From NCBI GenBank assembly GCA_017472575.1, contig JAFUPX010000024.1:1-49445 (forward strand): DNA of 49,445 nt, given 5' to 3'. A program made the translations under genes and the position numbers. Source of the DNA: Clostridia bacterium (GTDB lineage Bacteria; Bacillota; Clostridia; Oscillospirales; Acutalibacteraceae). The notes below the pieces were generated by a model. The model was not told the DNA's origin, made no database searches, and saw only the letters and a program-made list of their open reading frames with translations. Positions 8,251-16,261 of this stretch are shown one piece after another. Position 1 is the first letter of the stretch. Each line of letters opens with the position of its first letter.

Positions 8251-9830
8251 TACTTATAAATAATGTATCCTGTCCTCTTCATACCGATTTTTCAAAAACC
8301 GAGTTTATTTCGGCAAAGGCTTTAAAAGTAAATGAAAAGAATATAATATCTGCTTCGCTCTTTAGAAAATCGGTAGATGCACGAAAAAAGGATAATGTTC
8401 ATTTCTGTTGCTCTTTCCTTGTTGAAGCTCAAAACGAGGATAGAAATTTAAAGCGAAATAAAAACGCTAAAAAATACATTCCCACTCAATTTATTTTTCC
8501 TAAGCTCGGTTTTACACCCCAAACACGTCCCGTTATAATAGGATTCGGTCCTGCAGGAATGTTTGCGGCTCTCACCCTTGCAAGGGCAGGAGCAAGACCG
8601 ATAATTTTTGAAAGAGGCGCGGATGTTGATACCAGAACTGCTGCTATTGAAGAGTTTTTTAAAACAGGTATTCTAAACGAGGAAAGCAATGTTCAGTTCG
8701 GAGAGGGCGGCGCCGGAACCTTTTCGGACGGCAAGCTAAATACAGGTATAACAGATATTCGCTGCCGCGAAGTATTAAAAGAATTTGTTTTATGCGGTGC
8801 GGATGAAAAAATACTTACAGATGCAAAACCACATATCGGAACCGATGTGTTAAAAACGGTTGTTAAAAGCCTACGGGAGAAAATAATCTCGCTTGGCGGT
8901 GAAATTCGTTTTTGCAGTAAGGTTCAAAGCATAGAAATATCAGACGGCAAAATAATCGCTGTTTATGTGAACAACGAAAAAGTACCTTGCGAAAATGTTA
9001 TTATTGCCACGGGCCACTCCGCGAGAGACACCTTTGAAATGCTCAAGGAGAAAGGTGCCGGAATGGTTAGAAAGCCCTTTGCGGCAGGGGTTAGAATTGA
9101 ACACCTGCAGGCTGATATAAACAAAGCTCTTTACGGCGATTTTGCTTCTCATCCGGCTCTTTCTGCGGCAGATTATAAGCTTTCCGCTCACCTTGAAAAC
9201 GGACGCGGAGTTTATACATTTTGTATGTGTCCCGGAGGAGAGGTTATAAACGCCTCTAGCGAGAAAAACGGTGTTGCTGTTAACGGAATGAGCTATAATG
9301 CCCGAAACGGTATTAACTCAAACAGCGCGGTTTTGGTTAATGTAAATCCCGAGGATATCGAGGGTGACGATGTTTTGTCCGGCTGTTACTGGCAAAGAGA
9401 TATCGAACAAAAGGCATTAAGGCTTTCAGGCGGTTTTGTACCTGCGCAAACGGTAGGCTCGCTTTGTTTCGGCGAGGAAAACAAAATCGGCAAGGTCACT
9501 CCTACAGTTAAACCGAAAGCCGTTATGTGTGATTTGCAAGAAATATTCCCCTCCTTTATAACCGAAAGCATCAAAGAGGGATTAAAAATATTTGACCGCA
9601 AAATTGCCGGCTTTGCAGATTCTCAGGCTATTCTCACAGCGCCCGAAACCAGAAGCTCCTCCCCTGTCAGAATAGTAAGAGGAGAGGATTTGCAGTCAGT
9701 AACAATTAAGGGCTTATACCCCTGCGGAGAGGGTGCAGGGTATGCCGGAGGAATAATGTCCGCCGCGGTTGACGGCATAAAATGCGCCGAGGCTATCATT
9801 TCAAAATTAAAAGACGAAAAAAAAGTATGA
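8247..9830 (+). CDS. FAD-dependent protein, COG2509 type
   Basis: The 527-aa protein has an N-terminal domain of about 90 residues. A GxGxxG Rossmann motif follows, VIIGFGPAGMFAALTLARAG near residue 96, then EGGAGTFSDGKLNTG near 150 and a C-terminal PCGEGAGYAGGIMSAAVDG flavin-binding segment. This is the uncharacterised FAD-dependent dehydrogenase family COG2509. A shorter homologue without the N-terminal domain is encoded at 26593-27963. It starts inside the previous gene (ATGA overlap). Its stop codon lies inside the terminator hairpin. Confidence 0.88.
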   Translation: MILINNVSCPLHTDFSKTEFISAKALKVNEKNIISASLFRKSVDARKKDNVHFCCSFLVEAQNEDRNLKRNKNAKKYIPTQFIFPKLGFTPQTRPVIIGFGPAGMFAALTLARAGARPIIFERGADVDTRTAAIEEFFKTGILNEESNVQFGEGGAGTFSDGKLNTGITDIRCREVLKEFVLCGADEKILTDAKPHIGTDVLKTVVKSLREKIISLGGEIRFCSKVQSIEISDGKIIAVYVNNEKVPCENVIIATGHSARDTFEMLKEKGAGMVRKPFAAGVRIEHLQADINKALYGDFASHPALSAADYKLSAHLENGRGVYTFCMCPGGEVINASSEKNGVAVNGMSYNARNGINSNSAVLVNVNPEDIEGDDVLSGCYWQRDIEQKALRLSGGFVPAQTVGSLCFGEENKIGKVTPTVKPKAVMCDLQEIFPSFITESIKEGLKIFDRKIAGFADSQAILTAPETRSSSPVRIVRGEDLQSVTIKGLYPCGEGAGYAGGIMSAAVDGIKCAEAIISKLKDEKKV

Positions 9831-9860
9831 TGAAGTGTATTATCACACTTCATCATACTT
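9823..9860. terminator. Bidirectional intrinsic terminator
   Basis: Perfect 16-bp arms AAGTATGATGAAGTGT / ACACTTCATCATACTT surround a 6-nt loop, with A-rich sequence before and ATTTTTATT after. It serves the plus-strand lepA operon and the converging minus-strand DUF6512 gene. The TGA stop (9828-9830) is inside the 5' arm. Confidence 0.95.
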
Positions 9861-9864
9861 ATTT

Positions 9865-10371
9865 TTATTGATTTACAGGCGGTGTGAAAATTCCGAGCGA
9901 GGGAGGGTTATAGCTCCATATAAAGGAAAACACCGCAAAGGCTAAAAGTAATACCGCCGAAATTATTTTTGCGGTTTTGCCTGTAAAAATTCTGTTTTTT
10001 GTTACCAAAGTCTTAACCGTTAGCAAAACGGCAAGCCCGATAAAGTAGGTTAAAATATTTATAAAATCAACCGTATAGCCTAAAATTCCCGAATAGGTAT
10101 AAAAGGAGGAAACGATTGCAAGCATACCGCTGAAAATTCCAAGTGTGAGAGCTGGAATAAAATTACTGTGCCTCTTATCAGAAAAGAAGAAATACTCTAT
10201 ACCGAAATAAAGTAAAACCGGCCAGAAAAGAAGCTTTAAATGCTCCCATGTACTCTCATTTACAGGGGCGAATAAACCCACAAAGTAGTTTTCGCCCGTC
10301 CAATCATAAAAGAAATGCCACACCGAGCCCAAAATACCTATTATAATAAATGCCACTACTGTTCTTTTCAT
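9865..10371 (-). CDS. DUF6512-family membrane protein
   Basis: The 168-aa protein has about five hydrophobic helices. A conserved-looking segment, GSVWHFFYDW...VGLFAPVNESTWEHLKLLFWP, matches what I recall of DUF6512. Function is unknown. The ribosome site AGAGGTG and the ATG lie inside a perfect inverted repeat (10369-10398), so initiation may be structure-controlled or an operator may sit there. It lies 37 bp downstream of the pseudouridine synthase gene on the same strand. Confidence 0.7.
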   Translation of the reverse strand: MKRTVVAFIIIGILGSVWHFFYDWTGENYFVGLFAPVNESTWEHLKLLFWPVLLYFGIEYFFFSDKRHSNFIPALTLGIFSGMLAIVSSFYTYSGILGYTVDFINILTYFIGLAVLLTVKTLVTKNRIFTGKTAKIISAVLLLAFAVFSFIWSYNPPSLGIFTPPVNQ

Positions 10372-10398
10372 ATACTAACACCTCTGTGTTAGTATATG
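10369..10398. repeat. Perfect inverted repeat over a start codon
   Basis: Thirteen-base arms CATATACTAACAC / GTGTTAGTATATG surround a 4-nt loop (CTCT), with a T-run (10399 onward) on the plus strand. On the minus strand the loop and adjacent bases form the ribosome site of the DUF6512 gene, and its ATG is the end of one arm. It could be a repressor operator, an initiation-controlling hairpin, or a plus-strand terminator; the sequence cannot decide. Confidence 0.8.
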
Positions 10399-10408
10399 TT
10401 TTTTTGTT

Positions 10409-11386
10409 CTATTTAAGTAATCTTTTATAATTTTCCGAGAATAATTTTTCTGCAAACCATACATTTTTAACCTTAAAGGTTTTGCCGTTTAAGTAGTTTA
10501 AAATACCCGCATCGGTTTTAAAATCGAATTTAAGGCTATAAGAATAAAGCGCCTGCTTATTAAAGCCCAGCTTTTTATCCTCTGCAATTTTTCCGTACTT
10601 TCCGTCCCCTAAAAGAGGATGACCGATAGAAGCCATATGCGCCCTTATCTGATGAGTTCTGCCTGTAAGCAGCTCAACCTCCAACAATGACAGCTTATTT
10701 TTTGTTTCCAAAACTGTATAGCGAGTGCGTATTGTAAGAGAATTATCGGTCTTTTTTGATTTTAGATAGACCTTATTTTTATCCTCGTTTTTTTCTAAAA
10801 AGCCTTCGAGTGTAGCGGTTTTCTTTTCAGGAATACCGTGAACAACGGCAAAATACCTTTTATCAATTTCCCTGTCCTTTATTTTATCGCAGAGTATACG
10901 CAGAGCTTCGGCATTTTTCGCGGCTATTACTATGCCTCCGGTGTTTCTGTCTATCCTGTTAGCAAGAGCAGGCTTAAAGCTGTTTTCAGCCTCGGGGTCA
11001 TACTCGCCCTTTTCGTAAAGATAATGCTGAATTCGGGCAATAAGGGTGTCGTTATATTCATTTTTATCGGGGTGAACGAGCAGACCCTGCCGCTTATCCG
11101 CAAGGAGAATATTTTCATCCTCATAAACAATATCGAGCTTTACGGGAGCGCTTAGAAAATCGTACTTCGGAGCAACGGGAGTGAAAAACTCATCATTTAT
11201 ATATGCGTCTACAGTGTCCCCTACATTCAGCCTTGTGCTGATTTCCGCCTTTTTTGAATTGACCTTAATACGCTTTGTGCGCAGATATTTATACATCAGC
11301 GATTTCGGCAGTGTGGGGCATACCTTTGTTATAAACTTGTCCAGTCTTTGATTTGCATCATTTTTTTCAATAGTAAAGCTTTTCAT
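10409..11386 (-). CDS. RluA-family RNA pseudouridine synthase
   Basis: This pseudouridine synthase modifies rRNA or tRNA uridines. The 325-aa protein has an N-terminal S4 RNA-binding domain (about 12-70). The catalytic motif ALANRIDRNTGG carries the catalytic Asp at 146, and the RluA signature LLTGRTHQIRAHMASIGHPLLGD is near 240. The Asp sits in NRIDRNTGG rather than the more usual HRLDxxTSG, a variant also seen in Firmicutes RluA paralogues. Which position is modified cannot be read from sequence. It is divergent from the RadC-like gene. Confidence 0.92.
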   Translation of the reverse strand: MKSFTIEKNDANQRLDKFITKVCPTLPKSLMYKYLRTKRIKVNSKKAEISTRLNVGDTVDAYINDEFFTPVAPKYDFLSAPVKLDIVYEDENILLADKRQGLLVHPDKNEYNDTLIARIQHYLYEKGEYDPEAENSFKPALANRIDRNTGGIVIAAKNAEALRILCDKIKDREIDKRYFAVVHGIPEKKTATLEGFLEKNEDKNKVYLKSKKTDNSLTIRTRYTVLETKNKLSLLEVELLTGRTHQIRAHMASIGHPLLGDGKYGKIAEDKKLGFNKQALYSYSLKFDFKTDAGILNYLNGKTFKVKNVWFAEKLFSENYKRLLK

Positions 11387-11404
11387 AATTTATCCATTCT
11401 GTAC

Positions 11405-11432
11405 TTGAAATTGATTTGTTTTGGTTTATAAT
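11405..11432 (+). promoter_or_regulatory. Sigma-A promoter of the RadC-like gene
   Basis: The -35 TTGAAA (11405-11410), a 16-bp spacer and the -10 TATAAT (11427-11432) end 31 bp before the start codon. Confidence 0.75.
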
Positions 11433-11463
11433 AAATATATAATAAAAATGTAAGGATGTTTAA

Positions 11464-12159
11464 ATGGCTGAGAATTTACATAGCGGACACCGCCAACGAG
11501 TAAGAAAAGAATTCCTTGAACACGGAATTGATGAAAACACTCCTGCACATAAGGTATTTGAACTGTTGCTTTTCTACAGTATTCCAAGATGCGATACAAA
11601 CGAAATAGCACATCGGCTTTTGGAAAGATTCGGGTCTATTTCAGCTGTGCTGGACGCACCTATCGAAGAGCTTATGGAGGTAAAAGGTATCAGCGAAAGC
11701 TCTGCTCTGCTTTTAAAGCTGGTTATACCGATTGCCAGAGTTTACAAATGCGAGAAACAAAAAATTCCTGTCAAATTTAACAGTCTTGACGAAATCGGTG
11801 ATTTTCTGTTAGAAAGATATTTCGGGTACACACAAGAGGTTTTCTCGCTGGTTTGTCTTGACGGTAACGGCAGATTCTTATCCTGTGAAATAATTGAGAA
11901 GGGTGATATTGCTTCAGTTGGAGTATCTGCAAGGAAAATTATACAGGCAATTTCAAAAACAAACGCGCGGTGTGTTGCTTTGGCGCACAACCATCCGGGA
12001 GGAGTAGCGGTTCCCAGCGCCGCCGATATCTCGGTAACACAGATGATAGCCGAAGCGGTTTCCCATATAGATGTTAAACTGCTTGACCATTTTATAATCG
12101 CAAACGAGGATTATGTTTCTATGGCGCAAAGCGCAAAATACCGCGAAATCTTTAAATAG
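11464..12159 (+). CDS. radC: RadC-like JAB/MPN-domain protein (UPF0758)
   Basis: The 231-aa protein has an N-terminal helix-hairpin-helix part (about 40-85, with VKGISESSALLLKL). A C-terminal JAB/MPN domain carries the JAMM zinc motif CVALAHNHPGGVAVPSAAD near residue 165. Historically called DNA repair protein RadC; the biochemical function is unsettled. It ends 2 bp from the stop of the convergent response regulator. No clear hairpin separates the two stops. Confidence 0.92.
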   Translation: MAENLHSGHRQRVRKEFLEHGIDENTPAHKVFELLLFYSIPRCDTNEIAHRLLERFGSISAVLDAPIEELMEVKGISESSALLLKLVIPIARVYKCEKQKIPVKFNSLDEIGDFLLERYFGYTQEVFSLVCLDGNGRFLSCEIIEKGDIASVGVSARKIIQAISKTNARCVALAHNHPGGVAVPSAADISVTQMIAEAVSHIDVKLLDHFIIANEDYVSMAQSAKYREIFK

Positions 12160-12161
12160 AG

Positions 12162-12839
12162 CTACACTATCCTGTAACCTGTTCCGTTCTCGGTTTCTAT
12201 ATATCCGCCGCCTATCTTGCGGCGGATATTTGTTATATTCACCCTTAAAATGCCAGTACCCTCGGTTATATGCGGTCCCCACACAGATTTCATTATAAAC
12301 TCATAGCTTAAAACCCTGTAGGGATATCGGCAAAGCAGGGCTAAAATTTTGAACTCATTTTTCGTAAGGTGGATTTTTCTGCCGTTAACCGTAACAGACA
12401 TACGGTTGAAATCTACCGTAAGACCGCGGCTTTTATATTCTTTCTCAAGTAAAATTCCGCTTTTTGCCTCTTCGCGCTCTATCCGTCTTATAATAACTCT
12501 TATGCGTGCAAGAAGCTCATTTCTAGGAACAGGCTTTTCAACATAATCATCAGCTCCGGCGTCTAAAGCATCAATTTTTGCCTTTTCGGCTGTGGCCGAG
12601 GAGATTGCTATTATCGGACAGTCCGACACTTTCCTTAAAGACTTAATAAATGAATTTCCGTCGCGTGAGGAAAAGTAAGGGTCAAGAATTATAATGTGTG
12701 GACTGACATCAGCAATATCTATAAAGTTCTCTTCTGAAATATCTACCGATATAACCTCATACCCTTGCGCCGTTAAAATATTTTGCAGCATACCCGCGGC
12801 TTTTTTATCCATCTCGCAAATTGCTATTCTGCGCTTCAG
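12162..12839 (-). CDS. Orphan OmpR-family response regulator
   Basis: The receiver domain shows acidic residues in AICEMD, the phospho-acceptor Asp in IIILDPYF, SSA and EKP. The DNA-binding winged helix (LTKNEFKILALLCRYP ... VNITNIRRKI) is near the C-terminus. No kinase gene is adjacent. The start is uncertain. A very strong GGGGGG ribosome site (12846-12851) is spaced 6 nt from a CTG codon at 12839. The only in-frame longer start is a TTG at 12884 with no ribosome site, and the first internal ATG would delete the first beta-strand of the receiver. I therefore place the start at CTG. A fully consensus promoter lies upstream. Confidence 0.85.
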   Translation of the reverse strand: MKRRIAICEMDKKAAGMLQNILTAQGYEVISVDISEENFIDIADVSPHIIILDPYFSSRDGNSFIKSLRKVSDCPIIAISSATAEKAKIDALDAGADDYVEKPVPRNELLARIRVIIRRIEREEAKSGILLEKEYKSRGLTVDFNRMSVTVNGRKIHLTKNEFKILALLCRYPYRVLSYEFIMKSVWGPHITEGTGILRVNITNIRRKIGGGYIETENGTGYRIV

Positions 12840-12919
12840 AAAAATCCCCCCTTTATTTAATAAGATTTCAAATAGATAAAACAATCAGCAAAAAACAGTC
12901 TTAACTTATTCTATACTAA

Positions 12920-12948
12920 ATTATAAGCTTGTGTTAAGAAACTGTCAA
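12920..12948 (-). promoter_or_regulatory. Perfect-consensus promoter of the orphan regulator
   Basis: On the minus strand TTGACA (12943-12948), 17 bp and TATAAT (12920-12925) precede the orphan response regulator. The expected leader is about 75 nt before the proposed CTG start. Confidence 0.85.
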
Positions 12949-12980
12949 GAAATTATATACCAAATATTCTTTATAATAAT

Positions 12981-13018
12981 GCAAAGAGTGACAGAACTTT
13001 CGTACTGTCACTCTTTGC
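12981..13018 (-). terminator. Hairpin terminator after the small gene 13037-13312
   Basis: The 14-bp arms GCAAAGAGTGACAG / CTGTCACTCTTTGC have a 10-nt loop. The minus-strand tail (ATTATTATAAAG) is only moderately T-rich. Confidence 0.7.
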
Positions 13019-13036
13019 CGGTGGTTGTTTTCAAAT

Positions 13037-13312
13037 TTACAAATCCTCTAAATCAGCGGCTGAAATATCATTTTCAAGGTTATCCCTTGCAAGATCGGTA
13101 TCTATAGCCGAGTAAACAGAAGATATCGGTCTTTCCTTTGAATGAGGAACCGAATGATATACCTTTTGAGAAGAATTTTTTGTGCCTGCGATAATAGGGT
13201 TGGCTTTTTCTTTACCGCTTTTTGCTTTTCCTTGAATTTGCGGAACAGGCGGTACATCATTTCGGGGCTGTGTGTGAGTTCGTTCTATACGTTTCATTCC
13301 CTGTTTTGCCAT
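13037..13312 (-). CDS. Small hypothetical protein, 91 aa
   Basis: The product starts MAKQGMKRIERTHTQPRN. It is hydrophilic, Pro- and Lys-rich in the first half (PPVPQIQGKAKSGKEKANP) and acidic at the C-terminus (DLARDNLENDISAADLEDL). There is no TM segment or signal peptide and I recognise no domain. The ATG at 13312 is chosen over a TTG two codons upstream because GAGGTG (13321-13326) is spaced 8 nt from the ATG. It lies downstream of a broken gene on the same strand. Confidence 0.7.
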   Translation of the reverse strand: MAKQGMKRIERTHTQPRNDVPPVPQIQGKAKSGKEKANPIIAGTKNSSQKVYHSVPHSKERPISSVYSAIDTDLARDNLENDISAADLEDL

Positions 13313-13366
13313 TTTCAAATCACCTCAGGAATAGTATTCCGCCGTTTTTCTGCCCTATGCCGCAAA

Positions 13367-13726
13367 TTAATTATCTTTTTCTATTTGTGCTTGAGCAAAA
13401 TCTATATCTTTTGTAAACATCTGAATTGTTTTTTGCAAAAGTGAAATTTTATTCTTTTGAAGCCAGGTTTCACTTAATTCATTAATGATATTTTTTGCTC
13501 TTAAGCTAATCTTTTTAAGCATTTCTATACCGAGAATATATTCCCTTATAATCAGCTCACTATCGCTGTTTTTCATATCTGCGGCATTAAGAGTACCGCT
13601 AAACGAGGAAATAAAATTATCAACCTTATCAATATCAGCATCAGTTAAATCTTCAACCAGCTTTTCATCATTTAAATCGCCTTTGAGTAAGCGGAAGGTA
13701 TCCGAAATATTTTCAAAGAATTCGGC
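13367..13726 (-). pseudogene. 3' fragment of an unidentified gene
   Basis: An open minus-strand frame of 120 codons has no good start at its upstream end and is closed there by TAA at 13727-13729. It reads as a helical, charged C-terminal part (AEFFENISDTFRLLKG ... IREYILGIEMLKKI ... FAQAQIEKDN). An internal ATG at 13576 would give 69 aa but cuts a continuous coding pattern. Sequence of an unrelated gene in the opposite orientation begins right at its upstream end. I do not recognise the family. Confidence 0.55.
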
Positions 13727-14135
13727 TTAGAGAAAAGCGGACTTACGGAAAACTCTGTTAAAATAAGCGCCGTTTCGGGCGGCTTTACTGCTTCGGCTGA
13801 AAAAATTGCCGGTGCACCGCTTTATGCCGTTCGAATTTTTGATGACACGCTCTATCATTCTTTTTATACCTCTATGTGGACAATGATAGGATTGTTCGAT
13901 ATATTTATCCTTATAATTTTCCTGTTTGTAAGCTATTTTGTAACTAAGTTTACCTACAGACCGGTTCAGCAGATAATAGACAGCGTTTCAAGCTACTATC
14001 CGTTGCCTATATTAAAGGATTTTGACGAGGTAAACTATATACGCGATACGGTTACTCAACTCAATAAAAGCAATATTAGTCTTTCGCAATCCAACAAAGA
14101 TAATCTTGTAGCGCTCCAGCAACAGCAAATGCAAA
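13727..14135 (+). pseudogene. Internal fragment of a membrane sensor/AraC-type regulator
   Basis: The frame is open across about 136 codons on the plus strand without a proper start. The translation has an extracellular tail (LEKSGLTENSVKI...), a TM helix (MIGLFDIFILIIFLFVSYFV) and then PVQQIIDSVSSYYPL and DEVNYIRDTVTQLNKSN. This layout resembles the segment between the sensor domain and the AraC HTH domain in membrane-bound Firmicutes regulators, or a sensor kinase. Coding sense is lost after VALQQQQMQ near 14135. Both termini are missing, so this is a fragment inserted between, or wrongly joined to, minus-strand coding pieces. Confidence 0.5.
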
Positions 14136-14228
14136 GTTTGGCACATCATTTTGTTTTGAAGAAATTACTGCTCTTTCTATTTTGTTTCTTTCGGCAAAAT
14201 ATTCCATTGTATCGGTTAAAACTCCCAT
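14136..14228 (-). pseudogene. 5' fragment of an unidentified gene
   Basis: A minus-strand ATG at 14226-14228 sits 6 nt after AAGG (14235-14238). It opens a frame reading MGVLTDTMEYFAERNKIERA then VISSKQNDVPNF, after which it runs into the opposite-strand sensor fragment. This looks like a genuine gene start cut off after about 30 codons. It may be the front of the gene whose end lies at 13367-13726, but that cannot be shown from this sequence. Confidence 0.4.
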
Positions 14229-14248
14229 TTTGATCCTTCCATAAAAAT

Positions 14249-14290
14249 CACCCATCGGTTACAGTAATAAAATACCATAACCGATGGGTG
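14249..14290 (-). terminator. Intrinsic terminator after the UDG-like gene
   Basis: Thirteen-base arms CACCCATCGGTTA / TAACCGATGGGTG have a 16-nt loop and are followed on the minus strand by ATTTTTAT. The 69 bp between this hairpin and the UDG-like stop at 14360 contain nothing recognised. Confidence 0.8.
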
Positions 14291-14359
14291 AAAAAGGGGT
14301 TATCTATAAGATTGTAATTGTTCTCACGGTTATAACGATAATATATGTAAGAAAAGTTA

Positions 14360-15100
14360 TCATACAGGACAACAATTAGGGTAAAAAGAATTGCTTAAAT
14401 ACAATTTACTTAAAACATCAACATAATTTTCCACCCGATAACCGCCTCTGGCAGATGGGTGCCTTAGGCTGTATACCAAAAGAGGTTTCTTTAATTGTAT
14501 ATCAACTTTTTTGTGATCGATATTCGGTGCATAAGTGCAAAGTCCAATGTAATCTTTAGCCTTTCCGACATAAATCCCTGTTTTTATAGGCTCATTATTC
14601 TCACTTTTGTCTGTAAGACTCGGTAAATTATTAAAAACCAACCTTCCAAAGCAAACCACTATATCGATTTCATTCTTGTTTACAAAATTAAACAAAGCGT
14701 TATTTAGCATAATTCGATTCTCTTTGTTCTTTACATAGTTCTTTGCAGTGTTGTCCTTAACTCCACAAAGAACATCAATGTAGTTGCCAAAATAGACTTT
14801 ATCCCAAAATTCTTCCCTTTGCAATTCGGGATCTATTCCGAACGAACATACTATTTTATCAAAAAAACGATATTCTGGAATTCTACCGTTACCTTTTTTA
14901 TGGCTTTCAAGATAGCATTTTACTATATCTTCCGTTTTATATGATGCTGCTTTCTTTTTGAGTCTTTCATTAGCTTGTTCCTCTGTTTCATTCGGTTGAA
15001 GTTTCAAATCTTCATTGCCCCAATGATGTTATTTGCCTAAAATCAAAATTTTTGTTTTTTGGTCTTTGGCTTTTGAGCCAATAAACTCTCCGGGATGCAT
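14360..15100 (-). pseudogene. Uracil-DNA-glycosylase-superfamily-like gene with in-frame TAA
   Basis: From ATG 15100 (after AAGGAAGTGAG) the frame reads MHPGEFIGSKAKDQKTKILI then LGK, hits TAA at 15029-15031, and continues HHWGNEDLKLQPNE in the same frame for 215 more codons. The split KILILGx-x-HHWG motif, VYFGNYIDVL, VVCFGRLVFNNLP and the C-terminal YSLRHPSARGGY suggest a UDG-like fold (tentative). The stop falls in the N-terminal active-site motif. A TTG at 15007 could restart translation but would lose the HHWG part and has no clear ribosome site. It lies 27 bp after the WYL gene and is probably co-transcribed. It is either a pseudogene, a sequencing error or a read-through gene. Confidence 0.55.
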
Positions 15101-15127
15101 AAACTCACTTCCTTAAAAAATTATATA

Positions 15128-16180
15128 TTATTCTTCATAATTATTCAACGCCGCTGTTAAATCCGCTTTCATTTGCTCTGCAAGGGAAGCCGGCGATAAA
15201 ATTTTAATATGCAGGGCATACTGCATTGCCCATCGGCACATTGCCTGTTCGTTAACATTCACCCGAACGGTGACCTCCGTTTCATTTTCATCGGTAAAGA
15301 TTAAGTCTTTGCCGAACCAATCAAAAAGGTCGTTAAGCAGATACTTCTGTGCTGTAAATGTTACGGGTATGCTTTCTCCTGAAAACATATATAAATGCTC
15401 TGCCATATGCTTTGGCAAATTAAAACCGTTTTCAAGCCCCTTGACCTTATTCTGCGGTTTTACGGGGGTATCAAGAAGTTTGATATTCGCAATGCGGTCA
15501 AGACGGTAATTCGAAACATTGTCGTATTTATCGTAATTGCAAATAAGATAATATCTTCCGTTGGTGGCTGCAATCTGATAAGGGTTTATAATATATTCTT
15601 TCACGCTGCCGTCATCATTCATAGCGGGATGCATCTTTTTATCTACTTCAAAATGGTTATAGTTAAAAGAAACCTGCTTACCTTTTGCAATAGCCTCGTC
15701 AAGAATTTCAATGGTATAAAAAAGTTGGCGGTTATTCGGTGAATTATCAGGCAAGGTCTTTATATAGCGCACACGGGATTTGAAATACCGGTTCGAAAGC
15801 CCTTCGAGTTTGCCGACAAGTTCTTTACATTGACTGTATGGGATATGTTTTGAGAAAAGCAAGCCGTCAATAAGAAGTCTGAGTTCGCTGTCGGAAAAAT
15901 CCCTTTCGAGATAAAAGTCAGAAAGAATATAGCTTTCTTCAAGTTCGCCGTCTTTATTTGGTATCATACGGAGCGCTTCGCTAAAATTGATGTCATACCC
16001 AAACTCAATAAGGCTCTGAATATTTCGCTTTATGCTCTTTCTGTCGGCTACCATATCATATTCGGTTTTAAGAATTTCAACAATATCCTTTTGCGAAAGC
16101 CGATGCTCTGCATCGGTATACCTACGCAAAATATCAAGTATATTCATAATAAGTAATTTTTTCGGTTTTGCGGATTTCAT
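15128..16180 (-). CDS. WYL-domain transcriptional regulator
   Basis: The ~350-aa protein has an N-terminal helix-turn-helix (KLLIMNILDILRRYTDAEHR ... DIVEIL ... SIKRNIQSL). A central WYL domain follows (INPYQIAATNGRYYLICNYD, NYRLDRIANIKLLD) and then a WYL C-terminal extension. WYL proteins bind DNA and often sense nucleic-acid ligands; many accompany defence systems (family knowledge). ATG 16180 with TGGGTGAT just upstream is preferred over an upstream TTG. It lies downstream of the PolC-like and DnaB-like genes on the same strand, separated from them by a hairpin (16223-16258). Confidence 0.92.
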   Translation of the reverse strand: MKSAKPKKLLIMNILDILRRYTDAEHRLSQKDIVEILKTEYDMVADRKSIKRNIQSLIEFGYDINFSEALRMIPNKDGELEESYILSDFYLERDFSDSELRLLIDGLLFSKHIPYSQCKELVGKLEGLSNRYFKSRVRYIKTLPDNSPNNRQLFYTIEILDEAIAKGKQVSFNYNHFEVDKKMHPAMNDDGSVKEYIINPYQIAATNGRYYLICNYDKYDNVSNYRLDRIANIKLLDTPVKPQNKVKGLENGFNLPKHMAEHLYMFSGESIPVTFTAQKYLLNDLFDWFGKDLIFTDENETEVTVRVNVNEQAMCRWAMQYALHIKILSPASLAEQMKADLTAALNNYEE

Positions 16181-16222
16181 ATAATCACCCAATCCATTAT
16201 ATCATCTTTGATTATATATTAC

Positions 16223-16258
16223 AACACCTGATGGGATGTTTTTGTCCCATCAGGTGTT
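16223..16258 (-). terminator. Hairpin between DnaB-like and WYL genes
   Basis: Perfect 14-bp arms AACACCTGATGGGA / TCCCATCAGGTGTT have an 8-nt loop. There is no strong T-run on the minus strand, so it may be a partial terminator, an operator or a processing site. Confidence 0.65.
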
Positions 16259-16261
16259 TGG

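Noticed and set aside
13367-13576. A separate 69-aa gene starting at ATG 13576
   Set aside because: The coding pattern continues in frame upstream for 50 codons without a stop, so the ATG is internal to a larger broken gene.
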